Below are positions 33,001-46,200 of a DNA stretch of 64,000 nt, one piece after another (the stretch's first letter is position 1; every line of letters begins with the position of its first letter). The stretch is from Trebouxia sp. TZW2008 (Eukaryota > Chlorophyta > Trebouxiophyceae > Trebouxiales > Trebouxiaceae): the NCBI GenBank assembly GCA_002118135.1, contig BDIU01000188.1:62001-126000 (forward strand), in the 5' to 3' direction. The notes under the pieces are model-generated. The model did no database searches. It worked only from the letters and a program-made list of their open reading frames with translations, and was not told where the DNA came from. Position numbers and translations under genes: made by a program.

Positions 33001-35182
33001 TTGACCCTTGCCAGGCAGCAATTTGTTATGTTGCACAGTACCATTGCTGTGCTCCATGCATTTCTGCCAGATGACACAACGCTGCACAAGACAGTCAGAC
33101 AATTCTGGCATCCTCATTTGGCCATTATGTGGCATAATTCGCCCGGCTGGCTGGCTAGAGCATGTAAAGGCTTCTCTTCTTCTTTCCCCTTCTCTCCTGA
33201 GATCTTCTTCTGCTTCAGCAGTCTGACACGTCTTGTTTAGTGCAGTCCGCCAGAGGAGTTAGTGCTGCCCAAGCAGTTCCCTAGGGTTCGAGCCCCCTTC
33301 ATAGCCGCCCTACTGTCACCTGTAGCCTGGCAAGTGGGCCGCCCTGACCTCTTTGACAGCTTCAGTGCAGGAGTGTTGCTGCTGCAAATGGCTGGTAAGC
33401 CCTGCTTTCTATCTGTGCATGTAATGGCATTGCCTCAGGTTTGAATCTCCTTCATAGCCGCCCTACTGTCACCCATAGCCTGGTAATAGGGCTGCCCTGA
33501 CCTCTTTCATAGTTGTAGTGCAGGAGTGCTGCTGCTGTTGCAAATTGCTGGTATGCGCATCTTTGTGATCTATGCATGTGACAGCATGTCAGCTTACATC
33601 ATGACGCATTTCGTGTCATACTGTATGCATGTGTCGTTTGCGGCCATGAATTGAATCATTCGTGACATGCACAAGCAGCTGAATGTGATGTCTGGCATGT
33701 GACCTGTCAAATTTGCTTAACAGTGTTGCTGTGCTTTGACAGTGAAATCTGCCTGCTTTGAAACTACCCTGTAAGCTTGTGGGTATTGCTACTGAGTCCC
33801 TACCCGGCTGTGTGCCCGTTTAAAACGTCAGACGTTTGGGTAGCTGTACATGCGGACAATGTTGCAAAAGCGCATCTCTGTTGAACCTTGCTCGTCCCTG
33901 CGCTTTGATGCTGGTTCATGTCACCAGTCAACTCACTGCAAAGTAATCTGGAGACATACAGAGCATTTCAACACAGTCCATCTGCCTTGGGACCTTGCTT
34001 GTCCGCTATCAAGCGGTGCAAAGTGTGTCAGCAGCAGCAGCAGCAGCTGTGAGCTGATTTGCATAAGATGTGGGTACGATCCGGGCAAAGGCACAGATTG
34101 GCAGCTTGATCCTTGAGTGCTTTATCATGCCATGTTTGGGTGGCATCTACAAGATGCACAAGCATTGTGTGTTTTTGCAGTTCCTGAGTACCGGAATGTG
34201 TCAGCGCAGCGTGGCTTCAGCAATGAGCTTGCAGCAGCTGAGTTTGATATGAGAGTTTGGCGGTAAGTACCCTGCTTTGTCGCTTTGATACAAGTCAATA
34301 TGATGCTACCGGTGCTGATATTGTAAGTGCTCTGGCCTGCTTAGTCTGCAAAATACGCAAGCAGGGCAGAGAGGCGTGAGCGGCAGATGCAAAGTCAAGT
34401 GTAAGTACAACTCTGGCATTGATCTGGGAATGCATGGCTTGGTGTGTGCTTTGCAAAGGCAGCTGAAAAGGCGCATGGACAGCTTATGCCCCAAGCAAAA
34501 CTAAGTCCTGTGTGGATGCCAAACTTGCCTGCATTTCCCCGCTGTTACATGTCACATGTCAAGAGTTTCTGCTGTTCATGCTGCGTATTGGAGTAGGGCA
34601 ACAAAAATAGAGCTCAAATCGACCTTGGTGAGCAGATTCTGGCAAATCGCAATCAAATTGCTGTTGAGACAGAGCATGAGTGTTGTGCTCTGTCTTCGCA
34701 TTGTCCAGCAGACCCAGATGCAGACCCACAATCTGGCACAGACAGCAAAATTGCAAGCGTGAACGCTTGGTCCACCAAAGCTTAGCTGGCTGATGTTATG
34801 CAGAAAGCTTGCCAAGGCCCAACAAAGACTGCTGAAGGTTGAGCTGCTAATCTGCCAACAAAACAGAGAAGTTTGTCTAAGCTTAGGTGATTTCCATTGT
34901 GCAGAAAAGGAGCAGAGGCCAATCAAAGACCGCCAAACTTTGAGCTGCTAGGTGGTCAAATTGCAACACAAATCTCAATTTGGTTTCAGTTGATGCTCAG
35001 TTCAGTGCATGCTGTGCAGAAAACGAGCAGAAGCCAAGCAAAGGCCGCCAAACTTTGGCCTTCTAGATGCCAATGGTGGGGCTGGCTGGGATCTGGTGTG
35101 CAAGCTACTGAAAGAGCGCAACAGCCTTCAACGAGGACGCTTATCGGCAGCGCAGGCCTTGCAACACAAGTTCCTTAGATGA
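30083..35182 (+). CDS. Thylakoid protein kinase of the STN7/STN8 (Stt7/Stl1) family
   Basis: Ser/Thr kinase of the family that phosphorylates light-harvesting and photosystem II proteins. Seven exons (30083-30394, 30509-30817, 31410-31601, 32297-32589, 33246-33394, 34181-34262, 35020-35182) keep phase and give 499 residues. A basic, Ser/Thr-rich transit-like start precedes a hydrophobic stretch ([20 protein letters not shown]) suited to membrane anchoring. Kinase motifs: [34 protein letters not shown]. Family-specific blocks: [42 protein letters not shown] and the end GWDLVCKLL...LSAAQAL. STN8/Stl1 seems slightly closer than STN7/Stt7, but I cannot decide. ATG 30044 would add 13 residues. Decayed exon copies lie in the introns. 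Confidence 0.88.
31962..32284 (+). repeat. Two upstream copies of the catalytic-loop exon of the STN-type kinase
   Basis: The genuine exon starts at 32297. A nearly intact copy starts at 32089 (208 bp earlier) and an old remnant near 31966. The near-intact copy reads HQDIKPVN where the genuine exon reads HRDIKPEN, and stops before the DFG region. It keeps an acceptor and a possible phase-0 GT (gtaaca) at 32275. Confidence 0.88.
32740..33190 (+). mobile_element. Decayed LINE 3'-end remnant in kinase intron 4
   Basis: The segment ends with a frame reading PGWLARACK, then CT-rich DNA. This matches the end of the 13-kb LINE frame (PCWLAKACK, then CTCTCTC). The upstream part is too decayed to align by eye. 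Confidence 0.45.
33437..33556 (+). repeat. Decayed copy of STN-type kinase exon 5
   Basis: It repeats 'tcatagccgccctactgtcacc' through 'caggagtg.tgctgctgc' of exon 5 (33246-33394), with deletions and a stop. It lies in intron 5, just after the genuine exon. Confidence 0.85.
34800..34985 (+). repeat. Copies of the start of the last STN-type kinase exon
   Basis: A copy at about 34903-34960 repeats acceptor plus A-AAA-G.A-GCA-GA. and 'ccgccaaactttgagctgcta'. An older remnant lies near 34805. The genuine last exon starts at 35020. Confidence 0.8.
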
Positions 35183-35195
35183 TGTCCCACCTCAG

Positions 35196-35200
35196 TGTAA
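35196..35200 (+). terminator. Putative TGTAA polyadenylation signal of the STN-type kinase
   Basis: TGTAA lies 14 bp after the stop codon at 35180-35182, the usual chlorophyte signal and spacing. Chance occurrence is possible. Confidence 0.4.
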
Positions 35201-36426
35201 AAGCCAATTGGCTGAAGCTCAACCTTTGCTTGTTTACTTGAACGGTGATCAGGAAACAGACACCCAAACCTGCACTGATGAGCAAGTTGCTCATCTTGAA
35301 GCTTTTTGCTTGTCTGGGAGAATGCAACAAAGTGAGGGCTGCAGCTACACGCTGGGTGACACTTCAGCTCGGGACAGAGTGCAATGCAGTTGCAGCCCGC
35401 CATGTTGCCACGGTTTGTAAGCTGTTGATGACTTGTTTACACTTGTGCTGATATGACTGTCAAATTCTGTGGTAACACAACAATTGGGTGCAAAGTGCTA
35501 ATAGTATGCAATTACCGCCTGTGATGTTGCCTGCGTGGATCAACTGTTCATGGCTTGTTGATACACTGAGTACTTTGTGATGACTGTTATTCTTTGTGAA
35601 GCCTGTGAGAAACCAATCAGGCTTGCGTTGAGCTGTTCCCCAGCGAACTTGAGCTGTGATGGGATTAGAGTTGTCCAGTGCAATTGCAGTGATGCCAAGT
35701 TGCTCTATGCCAATCAAGTCAGCTCTGATGATTGCTCCTTGATACTTTGCAATATGCACAATATGTGCTGAGCTACAGCCAAGTCGTAGGAGTGTGTGCA
35801 CGTGCCGAAGCCTTGCAATGAGCATGTGCACGAAAACGAGATGCTGCGGACTGCAACTGTATTGTACGATATTGTACATTAATGTATGCATAAGACAGAC
35901 CTGCGATTGGCTTTCGGAAAAGTTCCAGCCTCATGCTCCGTAGCAATACACTTGCACGCAAGCGCAACTGCTTTGACAGTCTCCACATCAATGTGCTTCA
36001 GTGTCGCAGCCGTTCCCAGACTGAGTCTAGGAAATAGACCGAATGTGCACGACGCAACGGAGATGAAACGTCAGGAATCTGCTGCATGTGTGGCAAGGCC
36101 TTACAGGCCCACTGAGGTACGCCGACCTGAATCTCTCTCTGCAAAGCGTTCCTGCCCGCGCAACACTCTTGAGGGGATGTCGAATGCTTAAAGGTTGCGC
36201 ACTCGGTCCACAGCCTTGACGTATTGCCCCCTGCACCACTTCGCAGGTATTGACCGCCTTTTTCCGTCGTGCTTGCTGCTGTCAATCTATAACGACTTGC
36301 CCTCAAAGCTGATGTTGACATGGTTTCTGCGCGCAGATACTGCAAGACATATCAGCGCGGCAGCAATCGCGGTCGCTGACGTGCTGAACACCCGCTAACG
36401 TGCTGTCGCGTTGACTCCCCGCCAGC
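35201..36426. other. Intergenic region, no gene recognised
   Basis: About 1.2 kb between the STN-type kinase and the acidic-repeat gene. ORFs of up to 143 codons occur on both strands but show no family features. The last few hundred bases should contain the promoter of the downstream gene. Confidence 0.35.
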
Positions 36427-39400
36427 ATGGAACTTGTCCCTATTGCGCCTTTTCATCCTGACAACAAAGTGCCAGAAGAACTATCCTTAGAGTCACAAAC
36501 TGCTGGAAGAGTAGTGGCAGAGACAGAAATTGCTGCAGCAGATCTGAACACTGCAGCAGACTTAGAGAATTCAAACTGCAAAGCTTCTGGAAAGGACGAG
36601 TCCTTGGACGCATCAGATACAGACTCCACAGATGCATTATGGAGTTGGTGATGCATCTTCTGAGACTGCAAGCATATTGGCAGAGGCAGACATTGCTGAA
36701 GCAGGCTTGTACACTGCAGCAGAAGACCCAAACTGCTTGTCAGCTGAGGCTTCTGAAGGGGCAGAGTCCTCAGATGCACTATTAGGCGCAGACCCTCCAT
36801 TCGCATCATCAGGAGCTGGTGATACGTCTCCTGAGATTGCTGGAAGCGCATCATCAGAGGCAGACATTGCTGTAGAACGCCTGGTCACTGCAGCGCAAGA
36901 CTCAAACTGCACAGCTTCTGAAGGGGCGCCATTGGCAGACGCAAACACTAGAGATGAATCATCTGGAGGTGGTGATGCATCTTCTGAGGAGGCTGTCGGT
37001 ATATCAGCAGAGCCAGCGTCCACTGCAGCAGAAAACGCAGATTTCACCTCAGCTGAAGTGTCTGAACTGGCAGAGTCTTCAGATGCAGCTTCAGACTCAG
37101 AGTCTGCAGATGCATCATCTGAAGATGGTGATGCATCTTGTGAGGAGGACGTCAGCACATCAGCAGAGCAACACACTGTGGCAAAAGACCTGGACACTGC
37201 AGCAGAAGATGCGAACTTCACCTCAGCTGAAGCTTCTGAACTGACAGAGTCTTCAGATGCACCTTCAGACGCAGACTCTGCAGGTGCATCACTGCAAGCA
37301 GCGTCACCAGATGCAGCGTCTGAAGCTGGCGATGAGTCTTCTGAGCAGTCAGCACACACCAGCTCATCCTCAGATGCAAGTGGACCAGATGCTGTAGCCA
37401 AGTCAGGCTCTGCTGATGACACAGAGGTCTTTGCCATGACAGCAGACCCTGATTCGCCTTTTGGCTCTGAAGGAAAAGAAGAATCAGGTGCAGCTACTTC
37501 AGAGTCTGCGTACCCATCAGCCTCGGCATGCACAACACCAGAAAGCTCATCAGGAACTGCACCATCTTCAGATGCTGCAGCATCTCCAGAAAGTGTCATG
37601 GGTGCAAGCAATGGAGAGTTTCCAGACCCAGGTGACTCACCTAATGATGAGCTGGCTTTGGACACAAGCTCTGACAACTCAGAAGGTCCAGCAGATGTCC
37701 ATGCCGCATCAGGGGCGCCAGCTCAGCAAGAACTCACAGCGCCACCAGAATGGGCCTTTGACAAGCAGGAAGCCTACACAAAGGAACTGTTGCGGCTTGG
37801 TGCAGCGCTAGATGGTGTGCCTGCTGATGTTATCAAGCAGTTCTGGGACAATCGCATTGTCCAGAGGGAGAAGCGAGGAATCTTCACCTGGCATACCAGG
37901 GGGAGCAGTACGGAAGAGCTACACTGGCGCACTGATCTCCACATTGAACTGTCCTCTCATTTTAGTGATCTGACTGAGGAGGAGAGGAACAAAATTCTCA
38001 CGTTGGTAGGCGTCAGCCAGGTCTGTGGTGACTTGAAGCAGCAGCTGCAGATTGCCAATCTACCTAGGGACCATGTCAAAGCTGGTCCATCATGCTTCTA
38101 CTATTTTCAAGATGGTTTCTACAAGGACGTGGCAAGTCTGGTGGAGTCAACCAAGGAAGCTCTGGTAAGGCTGCAGACTCCACCATATGATGTCATGAGC
38201 TCAGTGTGAAGTTCACAATGGCATTGCGTTGCAGCATGCGTCTTTGCCAGCATGTATGGTGTTTTTGCTGCGTTGCTTGGCTGTAAATAGCTGCATGTTG
38301 GGTACAGCTTTCTGACAGTCAGATTGTCCCAGCACTTCTCTGAGCAGTAAGCCAAGCAAAGCTGTGTCTGCAAGCTGCTCTGTGCATCTTCTACTTTCAC
38401 TGCAGCATGGCTTGTTGCTTTTGGTGTCAAAACATGTCACGTGCTGAGAGGCTTGCACAGCAGACTTTGAGCGCTGTTTTGACAAGGCTCTGTGTGGGCA
38501 CCCCAGAAGCGCTGTGTCTTATCTCATGGACTGATTGGCAGCTGCGCATAATCTTACTTGAACACGTGACTTGAGCTGAGATGCACACTCACTAGGACAG
38601 AGCCTGGTCTGTGACACCTCAGCATGCACTTGCAAACTCTGATTTTGACTTTGCCAATGATCAACTGACCAAGGCTTGCTGACTCTGCCATGTCTGTGTG
38701 TCCTTGTAGGTGGACTTTCCAGCACACAGCTTTGATGTCATGCCTGAGGAGTTGACCCAAAAAGAGCAGGAAGTCCTGAGAGAACAGGTCAGCTCGCACA
38801 TATGCTGTTCTATCTTGACCTTTGCAAACACTCAACTGCTGAGCATGACGCACATGGTTCAGCTTTTGTGGCCAATGTTGTATGACTGTACCGTGTCAAG
38901 CCATAGAGAGATTTGGTGAAGATCACAAACACTCCATCCTTGACACAGGCATTCTAAGCATTCAATGTGTGCAATGCATCTGTGTCAGGCATCAAGATGA
39001 TTGCCATTGCAAACCTGAAAAGCTGGCCTTTGTAGTGCTGTGCTGCCAGTAGATTGCTGACTCGCCCTCTACTCTGGTCCAGCTGTGCACATGCAGGAGC
39101 GAGTGGTGGCTTGGAGCGGCCTCATCATGAAAATGGCAGCCCATGAAGACCAAGCAAATCTCATGGAAGATCCAGAAACCAGATCGAAGCATCAGGAAAA
39201 GGCCAGAGGCTACTACAGGGACATCCTGACTGAGGCTCTGACTGAGACAGATGGATCTTTGTTACATCTGCTGGCATTGTCTTTGCAATGGCTATATCAC
39301 AAGGGTGCTGTGACAGCCTTTATCAGATTCCAGCACTGGTTTGATGTGTACACACTTGAACACCTTCTTGGCGAGGTATGTTGCACTTCTTCCCAAAGCA

Positions 39401-39803
39401 AATCAGCACAAATAAGCCAAAGCCTGACGCACTTTCATCATCATGTCATGCTGTGCTTGCATTGCAACCCTGTGTTCTCATCAAGGCAGCCAGTGGCGGG
39501 ACTGAACACATCTGCAAGCCGTCTTGACCCGACAACACCCCTGAGCTGCATGTGCTTTGACATTGACAACTTGGCAACATGTAGGCTCATCCAATCTGAT
39601 TGCTGTCCTTCGCTTGGGAAGTCCTGTTGCAGGCTGCTCAGTACAGTGATGTATCAAGACTTCAGGTCAAAACAAGCCATGCAGTTGCCGAAGCCCTTGT
39701 CACATATTGCCATGATCTCTTTGTGCAGGCACTGGATTCGCAGGGCATGCTAGATGCATACGAAGATGTGCGCCAGAGCCTCTTACGACCTCAGTGGTCT
39801 TGA
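36427..39803 (+). CDS. Acidic-repeat protein with a conserved-looking C-terminal region, unknown
   Basis: Exon 1 is open from 36632 to 38164 and is followed by 38710-38787, 39097-39375 and 39633-39803, all phase 0 (686 residues from 36632). A well-placed ATG at 36427 (cagcATGGAAC) opens the same kind of acidic repeat (PEELSLES...AETEIAAADLNTAAD), but in another frame that stops at 36651, so a one-base shift separates it from the main frame. About 390 residues of Ser/Asp/Glu/Ala-rich repeats (DASSE, SAEASE, ESSDA; six or more units) precede a more complex region: FWDNRIVQREKRGIFTW, WRTDLHIELSSHFSDLTEEERNK, FYYFQDGFYKDVASLV, then LHLLALSLQWLYHKGAV. No family was recognised. The first part is probably disordered. 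Confidence 0.6.
36470..37300 (+). repeat. Coding minisatellite of acidic units
   Basis: Units of roughly 170-210 bp repeat 'gc(t/a)gaagcttctgaa', 'gactc...gatgca' and 'ggtgatgcatcttctgag'. They encode Glu/Asp/Ser/Ala-rich segments of the protein above. The low complexity also opens a long antisense ORF, which is not a gene. Confidence 0.8.
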
Positions 39804-40246
39804 GGCGTATAGGAATCTGAGGCAGTCTCATCTGACAGCTCATGGTGCAGATAATCTTCCTGATGAGTTTTGGCTATAATTTGGAAAGGCTTGATTTGCA
39901 TGCAATCTGATGCAAACATCCGCAAGTCTGTCAATTTGAGCATACTGGTTTGCCAATCACACGCACTTGCTGTTTTGCTTGTCACACTCAGCCATATCAG
40001 ATGCGTGTGCCAAAGCTGGGCAACATGCCAGATGTGATATAGCAGCATAGGCCAATACATGTCCTGACAGCGTGTCTGTGCTAGCAGTAGCGTTCACAGC
40101 GCATGCACCTGAAACAAGTACTTGACAATACTAAGCTTATGCGCATCGGACCGATTCGATTGGATCGTTTTCTGCACTGGCCCATTATACATCGACTGAA
40201 GAGCTGCATTTGATGTACATTGCTATCACCATTCTGCTTCACATCC
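39804..40246. other. Convergent 3' intergenic region
   Basis: These 443 bp separate the convergent stop codons of the acidic-repeat gene and the left kinase paralogue. Nothing was recognised. Confidence 0.4.
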
Positions 40247-43200
40247 TTATGCAATATGATGTACGGGACAGCTTGCAAGCGGCTTTGCTGCAGCATCCCT
40301 GAGCCACGGAATGTTAGCAACTGCAGAAGCTGAAATGCGCTGTGTCATGTCTGGATGACACATCTGAGCCAGCAAGATGCAGATGTCCGCCTGAGTTGCT
40401 GTTGTGACACGCTCCAACGCAAAGTCCGTAGCATGATGCAATGTCTGCAACTGCTTGGGAACATCAATGTCTTGAGTTGTCTCCATGCTGACAAGGCCTG
40501 GGTACAGTTGACCCTGCAAAACGCGCGACACTGACATTGAGCACATGTGAAAGCATGCAGCACTCATGCATAGCAGATGACCAAGGCAAAGTGTTTAGAT
40601 ATGGACACTGCTTAATTGGTGATGTTAGGCTGGACAATATGAAGATAATGCTTGCAGACTGAATGGCTGGTGCAGCAGGCTCTTGCATATCTACCATGGT
40701 GGGCTGAAAGGCTGACACAGGCAGCAAGCAGACCTGACAATGCATCACATGCTGTCATGCAGGCATGGCAGTGCATTCAATGCTGTCATGCAGCCTGGCA
40801 GACATTGCATGGACTGCTGTCACAGGGAGCAACTGCATTGGCAGCTGTCACAGGGAGCGAGCAGGCTTGCCATTGTCAGCGGTCAGTTGCAGCGCAGCGT
40901 CTTACCCATTCGTCCTGCGTCGAGTCCACCAATCTGTGCAGGGCCTCGTTAAGCTTGACAAGATCCTTGGCTGCTCTGACTGACTCCAGACTTGTCAAAT
41001 CTGGCAGAAAAAGGCTTATCTTCTGGCTGGGTGCTGTCAGCATTTGATGAAACATGACACCCAGAGCCCACAAATCACCAGGAGCGACCGGTGGGAAGTC
41101 ACCACCGTTGATGTGCACCTTCAGCGTTTCAGGCGGGGCGTACTGCGCGGTGTAGGCGCCACGGCGCTTCGGATCTGCAGGCAAGAAGAAGAGCTATTCA
41201 ACATGCTTGAGACGGTCAGTGAGGCTGACTGCATTTGTCACAGATTGGCTATCTGTTCAGCAGACTCAGACCATCTAAGTCTTAGTATACAGGACAAGGA
41301 TAAGCTTCACCAAGTTCTACAGTGAGCTTCATGTGGGTTAAGTCTATCAGAATATACTGTGCATGTAGGTGCACAGTAGCAGGGGCCATGAACACAAGAC
41401 GCAGCAAGGACCTAGTCAGCAAAGTCTGCCTTGCAAATATGCTTGGCAATGGACACAGTATAGCACAACTACTCATGTGGCCTTTTCGCGCTTCGTTGCA
41501 AAGACAATGCACAATGCAATCTGCTACCCACCTTGTACAGATCAGTTGCAAAACAGAGTGCTGCAACAGCATTCAATCAATGTGATTCCGGTCAAATCTG
41601 TCAGCATGCTGCCAATTTGCAAGCATGCTGTGGGTTTACAAGCATGTATGCTAACGTGACGATTACTGCTGCCCAATTCAATGACATAGTGGCTGTCAGG
41701 CAGCATATGGCTTGAGACAATTACCTCCAGTGACGCTGCAGCTGCTAGCCCAGTCCACGATCTTCAGCTGTACAAACCCATTCTCCATGATGTCCACCAT
41801 AATGTTGTCAGGCTTCAAATCGCAATGGGCTATACTTGTGTGCAGATCTGTAAAGGCCTGCAATGTCCAGCATACACTCTGGAAAGGCCAATCTGATATG
41901 GGTGTCAGTGCCATAACACAAAACATGGCTCAAGACAGCACAACTGTTGCTTGCAAATTGAAGAACCTGACGTTCCTAAAGATGCTGTCCAGTACAAAGA
42001 GCATGATACATTTCAGAAAAGCTATGCGAGTGAGTGAGTGAGTGGGTGGGTGGGTGAGTCAACGATTGAGTGAGATAGTGAGTGAGTGAATGAGTGAGTG
42101 AGTGGGTGGGTGAGTCAACAATTGATTGAGTGAGTGAGTGAGTGATTGAGTGAGCGAGCTGGTGAGTGAGCTGGTGCGTGAGTGGAACAGTGCCAGTGAG
42201 TGAGCAAGCAATCATTATGTGTGCGTGCGTGCGTGCGTGTGGCTCATGGCTCATGGGGTCAATGATTGAGCGAACAAGTGATCGCAGAGAGCAAGCTTGG
42301 TGTCTGTTCCAACAGGCAAGCAGGACAGGCTGCGTACCACTGCCAGGCCATGCAGCACATGCATGGCGAAATGGCAAGTCCAGGCTTTCATGGCTTCCAG
42401 CTCGGATGCCGTCGTGACTGGCGTCACTGCCTTCTTCAGCCTGTGGCAGATGGTGAACAAGTCCTTGCCATGTGCAATCCTGCAACAAGCAATAGCAGCT
42501 TCAGCAGCATGACTAGCTGGGGAGCTGTCAGTGTCTTTTGAGTAGTACTCTCCCAAATTTCTGTTACACAGCCACTCTTTTAGCGTTGCAATTGCCAGGT
42601 TTGTGCTGTTTGTATCAAGCGCAAGCCGACTTTGCTCCTGCCACACACGCATGCATGAAGATTGCTTCTGCAGCACATGCACTATGACAGCACCCACAGG
42701 AGGGCTTCCACAGGCAATCTTGAAATTCTGGCTTATGAGTGCTCTGAAGTCATAAGCTGCCAAAATGGTTCCTGTTTCTTGCGAGCAACCCTGTTTTGCA
42801 TCCGATGTATTGATAAGTCAGTTTGTTTTCCTTGTCATTCACATGTGTACTTACCGTTCTTGTGTAGAAAAGCATCCATGCTAGCTAATATAATTTGATA
42901 TGGATAGGTCTACAAGCTGTACAGGACCATGATGCTTCAAATCAAGGTGTGCATAGCAGGCTCCTATTTTCAACAGAACAGGACAGCTTCAAAGTATCAC
43001 AACTCTCACCCCATGAGCACGTTGGCACAAGCCTTGGGCGCATCAATCGCAGCTGACACTGATGTTTCAGCATCCCAGAACAGACCATGGAAGGGCACTG
43101 TGTTGGGCCTGCCACTGAACTTGCTCAACATCTGCTCCTCCTGCTTGATATTTGCCTCACTTGCGTTGTGGAAGCGCTTGACTGCTACTCTGATGGCTTT

Positions 43201-46200
43201 GCGTGCAACTCCAGCTCCCACCACTTCCTCAGCCCTAAATGTATGTAACACGTGAATCAGTACAACTGCCGTTCTAGATGTCTAATCTGCAAAGTGACGG
43301 CTGCTCTGATGGCCTTACGCTTAGTTGCAGCTGGCATCATTTCTTCAGCCCTGCATGCACAGAATGCAGTCAGTCAGTCAGAACAATGTCTCATCAATCA
43401 TCAAGCTTGCAAAGCGACTGCCACTCTGGTGGCCTTGCGTGCATCTTCAGATGGCCATGCCGCTTCTGCAGCCAGGCGAACATTGCTCAATTCAAAGCAG
43501 CCAAATCCCACATGACAAAACATTGAGAGGAGCTGTGCAAGCATGCCTGAGTGGTGAGTGGATACAGGCAACAGGATTGTATCGCATGACCTGGCACTGC
43601 CAAATACAGCATTGCAGCAGTGACTTGTGCAAATAGTAGCGCCGTTTCACAGCAAACACGGAAATACAGAAAATGGCGGTCTCTTGTATCAGCCTAGATA
43701 CTCAGTACCGGTGCTCTCAAGCTACACAGCGCACTGTTGCATCTGGACTCATAGAACAAATTGCATGTCCAGATTATGCCTGCAACAATATGCAGACATT
43801 GTATATAGGCCCATGTATCCTGGCATTCAGCCACCTAGGGCACGTCCACTGCATGTTCAGCTAGTTGCAATACGACTCTGTTTGGTGACAAACTCGCCAG
43901 ACCTGAGACCCAGCTGCTATTCATGCTGCAGTTCACCAACATTGCTGCAGATGCACACTGCTGCAAGACTTGAGGCTTCAGAAAAGGCAAGTGAGCCTAC
44001 CAATAAGCCCTGGCACCTTATGCATAGTAACTCGAACGTCTACAATCCAGTGCAACAACAAGTCCTTGCGCACTGTGCTAAACGCAGCTTAGCTGCAAAA
44101 CAAGCACGCTTACCAGTAGACCCTGGCAGTGCCCCCAGCTGATGACAGCAGCCGCAGCTTTTCTTCCTTGAGCCACCTCCAGGCTGGGCTGAATGGCGTC
44201 ACCTCAAAGCTTGAGTCTGCGAACTCCCGCAGGTATATAGCCTGAAGGCGAACATGCTTCATTAGCCCACTGATCACTCTGAGCCTGTTTGCTTGCTGTA
44301 CAGCAACGGTGATGCAACACCTAAGTTTGCAAGCAAGGTGGGAACCTATTTGTAATGTGTGGATTCACCTGCACAAGCTGATCAGGGACCAAGGAAAGAC
44401 AAGGTGTCATGTTGTTGAAGAAGATGCAACAAGTGCAAAAGCGTGAAGCCCAGTTGGGCTGCATGGGCAACAGGCATGAACTGCATCACTGTTGAACTTG
44501 TGCTGCTGCTGTGTGTCACTGTAGTATGACATTTACAGCCAGAAAGCAGCACTTGAGGCACAAGCAATACTAAACAAGGAATCTGATGCATTGCAAAAGG
44601 AACTCATGAACCAATATCTTGCAACAGGTGGCAAGCACTGACCTGCTTGCGTACGGCCCGCACAGCCTGTAACTCACGATCAGTATCCATAAAATCATCT
44701 GCAAGCCCACTGCTCTCAGGAGGGGGGCGGACCCTCGGGAGGTCATTGATGCGGCTTGGAGTAGAGGGAGACAGTCTGGCCCTAGGGAGGGCGTTGACGC
44801 TGCTTGGGGAAGGCAATCTGACCCTGTGGGGGTTTCTGGCGCTACCAGATTCCTTGGGCGCTCTGCTAGATTGGCTGCTTGCCTTGGGCACCCTGCTCTT
44901 GGAAGAGGGCTTCTTGATTGTGAAAGTCCCAGACTGGCTGCTTGAAGGGGCAGCAGGGGTGTCAGAGGGGACTGCTGCAGTGACGCGGGTAGCAGAGCCA
45001 GTGTCAGGCTGGCTGCTGACAGGCGGCTTTCTGGAGTTGTTGGCAGCAGCATTCTCAGATGCATTGCTTGCGGGGGCAGCAGGGGTGGCGCTGAGGACAG
45101 ATGTGCTGGCGGGGGTAGCAGAGCCAGTATCAGGCTGACTACTGACAGGTGGTCTTCTGGACTTCTTAGCGGCCTTCTTGGCAGCAGCATCTTCAGTTGT
45201 GCTGCTTGCAGGGGCAGCAGAGCTGTCGGAGTGACCAACTGTAGTGACGGTGGCACTAGCGCTGCTGTCAGGCTTGCTGCTTACATTTGGCTTCCTAGCC
45301 TTCTTGGGAGCCGCTTGGCAGCAGTATCCTCAGATGCACTGCTTGCAGTGGCCATGCCATTGTTGGCAGGGGCAGAGCTGTTGGCAGACTGACCCTTGGA
45401 AGATTGCTTCTTTGACATTGCAGTGCTTTCACTGGTGCTAGAGGCCTCAGCCTGACCATTGGAGGGGGAAGCACTGCTGTCAGGGTGCACAGCATTGCTG
45501 CTGGCTGTACCAGAATATCTGCCAGACTTCTTGCTGGGCTTTGAGGTAGCGTCAGTGCTGCTGGAAGCCTCAGTCTGCCTGCTGGCCGGGACCACAGGGC
45601 TGTCAGTGTGGCTGCTAGGCTTCTTGTTGGAGCTCTTCTTCTTCTTAGCTACTGGGGCAGCTTCTGTGCTGCTAAGGGCTGCAGTCTGGCGACTGGAAGG
45701 GGCCAAAGTGCTGTGGTGGTTGCCAGCTGTGACAACAGGGCTGCTTCCAACAGCCCCACCGTGGTCACTAGGGCTGTTACCAACAGCCCCACGAGGAGCA
45801 ACAGGGCTGTTGCCGATAGCCCCAATGCCACTGTCAACAGCCGCAGGGCTGCTGCCAGACTGAGCACCAGATGGAGGGGATGCATCATGCAGAGCCAGAG
45901 GGAGTCTGTCAGGCTGGTTGCTGGGGAAAGGGCATGCACTGCTGGCGGGTCGCAAGCTCTCATCAGAGGGGTCAGCAGTCTGGTGTGTGGCCAAAGAGCA
46001 AGCATCAGTCTGGGTGCTTGAGGGAGGGTTTCTGCCGCCTGAAGTGGCAGATGCGGCGACTGGGGCAGCAGCTGTTTGGGCAGGGGCGGGGATGCTGCAA
46101 TGAGATGGGGCCGCAGTGGATCTGGTGGCAGGGGTAGTCAGCTTGGCACCAGTGGTGTGAACGTCAGTGGTGGGGGCAGCATGGGTAGCGCGAGTGGCAC

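Noticed and set aside
35460..35891. 143-codon minus-strand ORF in the 35-36 kb gap
   Set aside because: No recognisable motif or splice partner, and its composition is like that of surrounding noncoding DNA.
36637..37677. 346-codon ORF antisense to the acidic-repeat exon
   Set aside because: Its composition mirrors the repeats on the coding strand. The plus strand continues into spliced, complex sequence, so the antisense frame is a by-product of the low-complexity repeat.
44570..45256. 228-codon minus-strand ORF inside the left linker exon
   Set aside because: It is an out-of-frame shadow (Leu/Pro-rich) of the Ser/Ala/Lys-rich linker frame.
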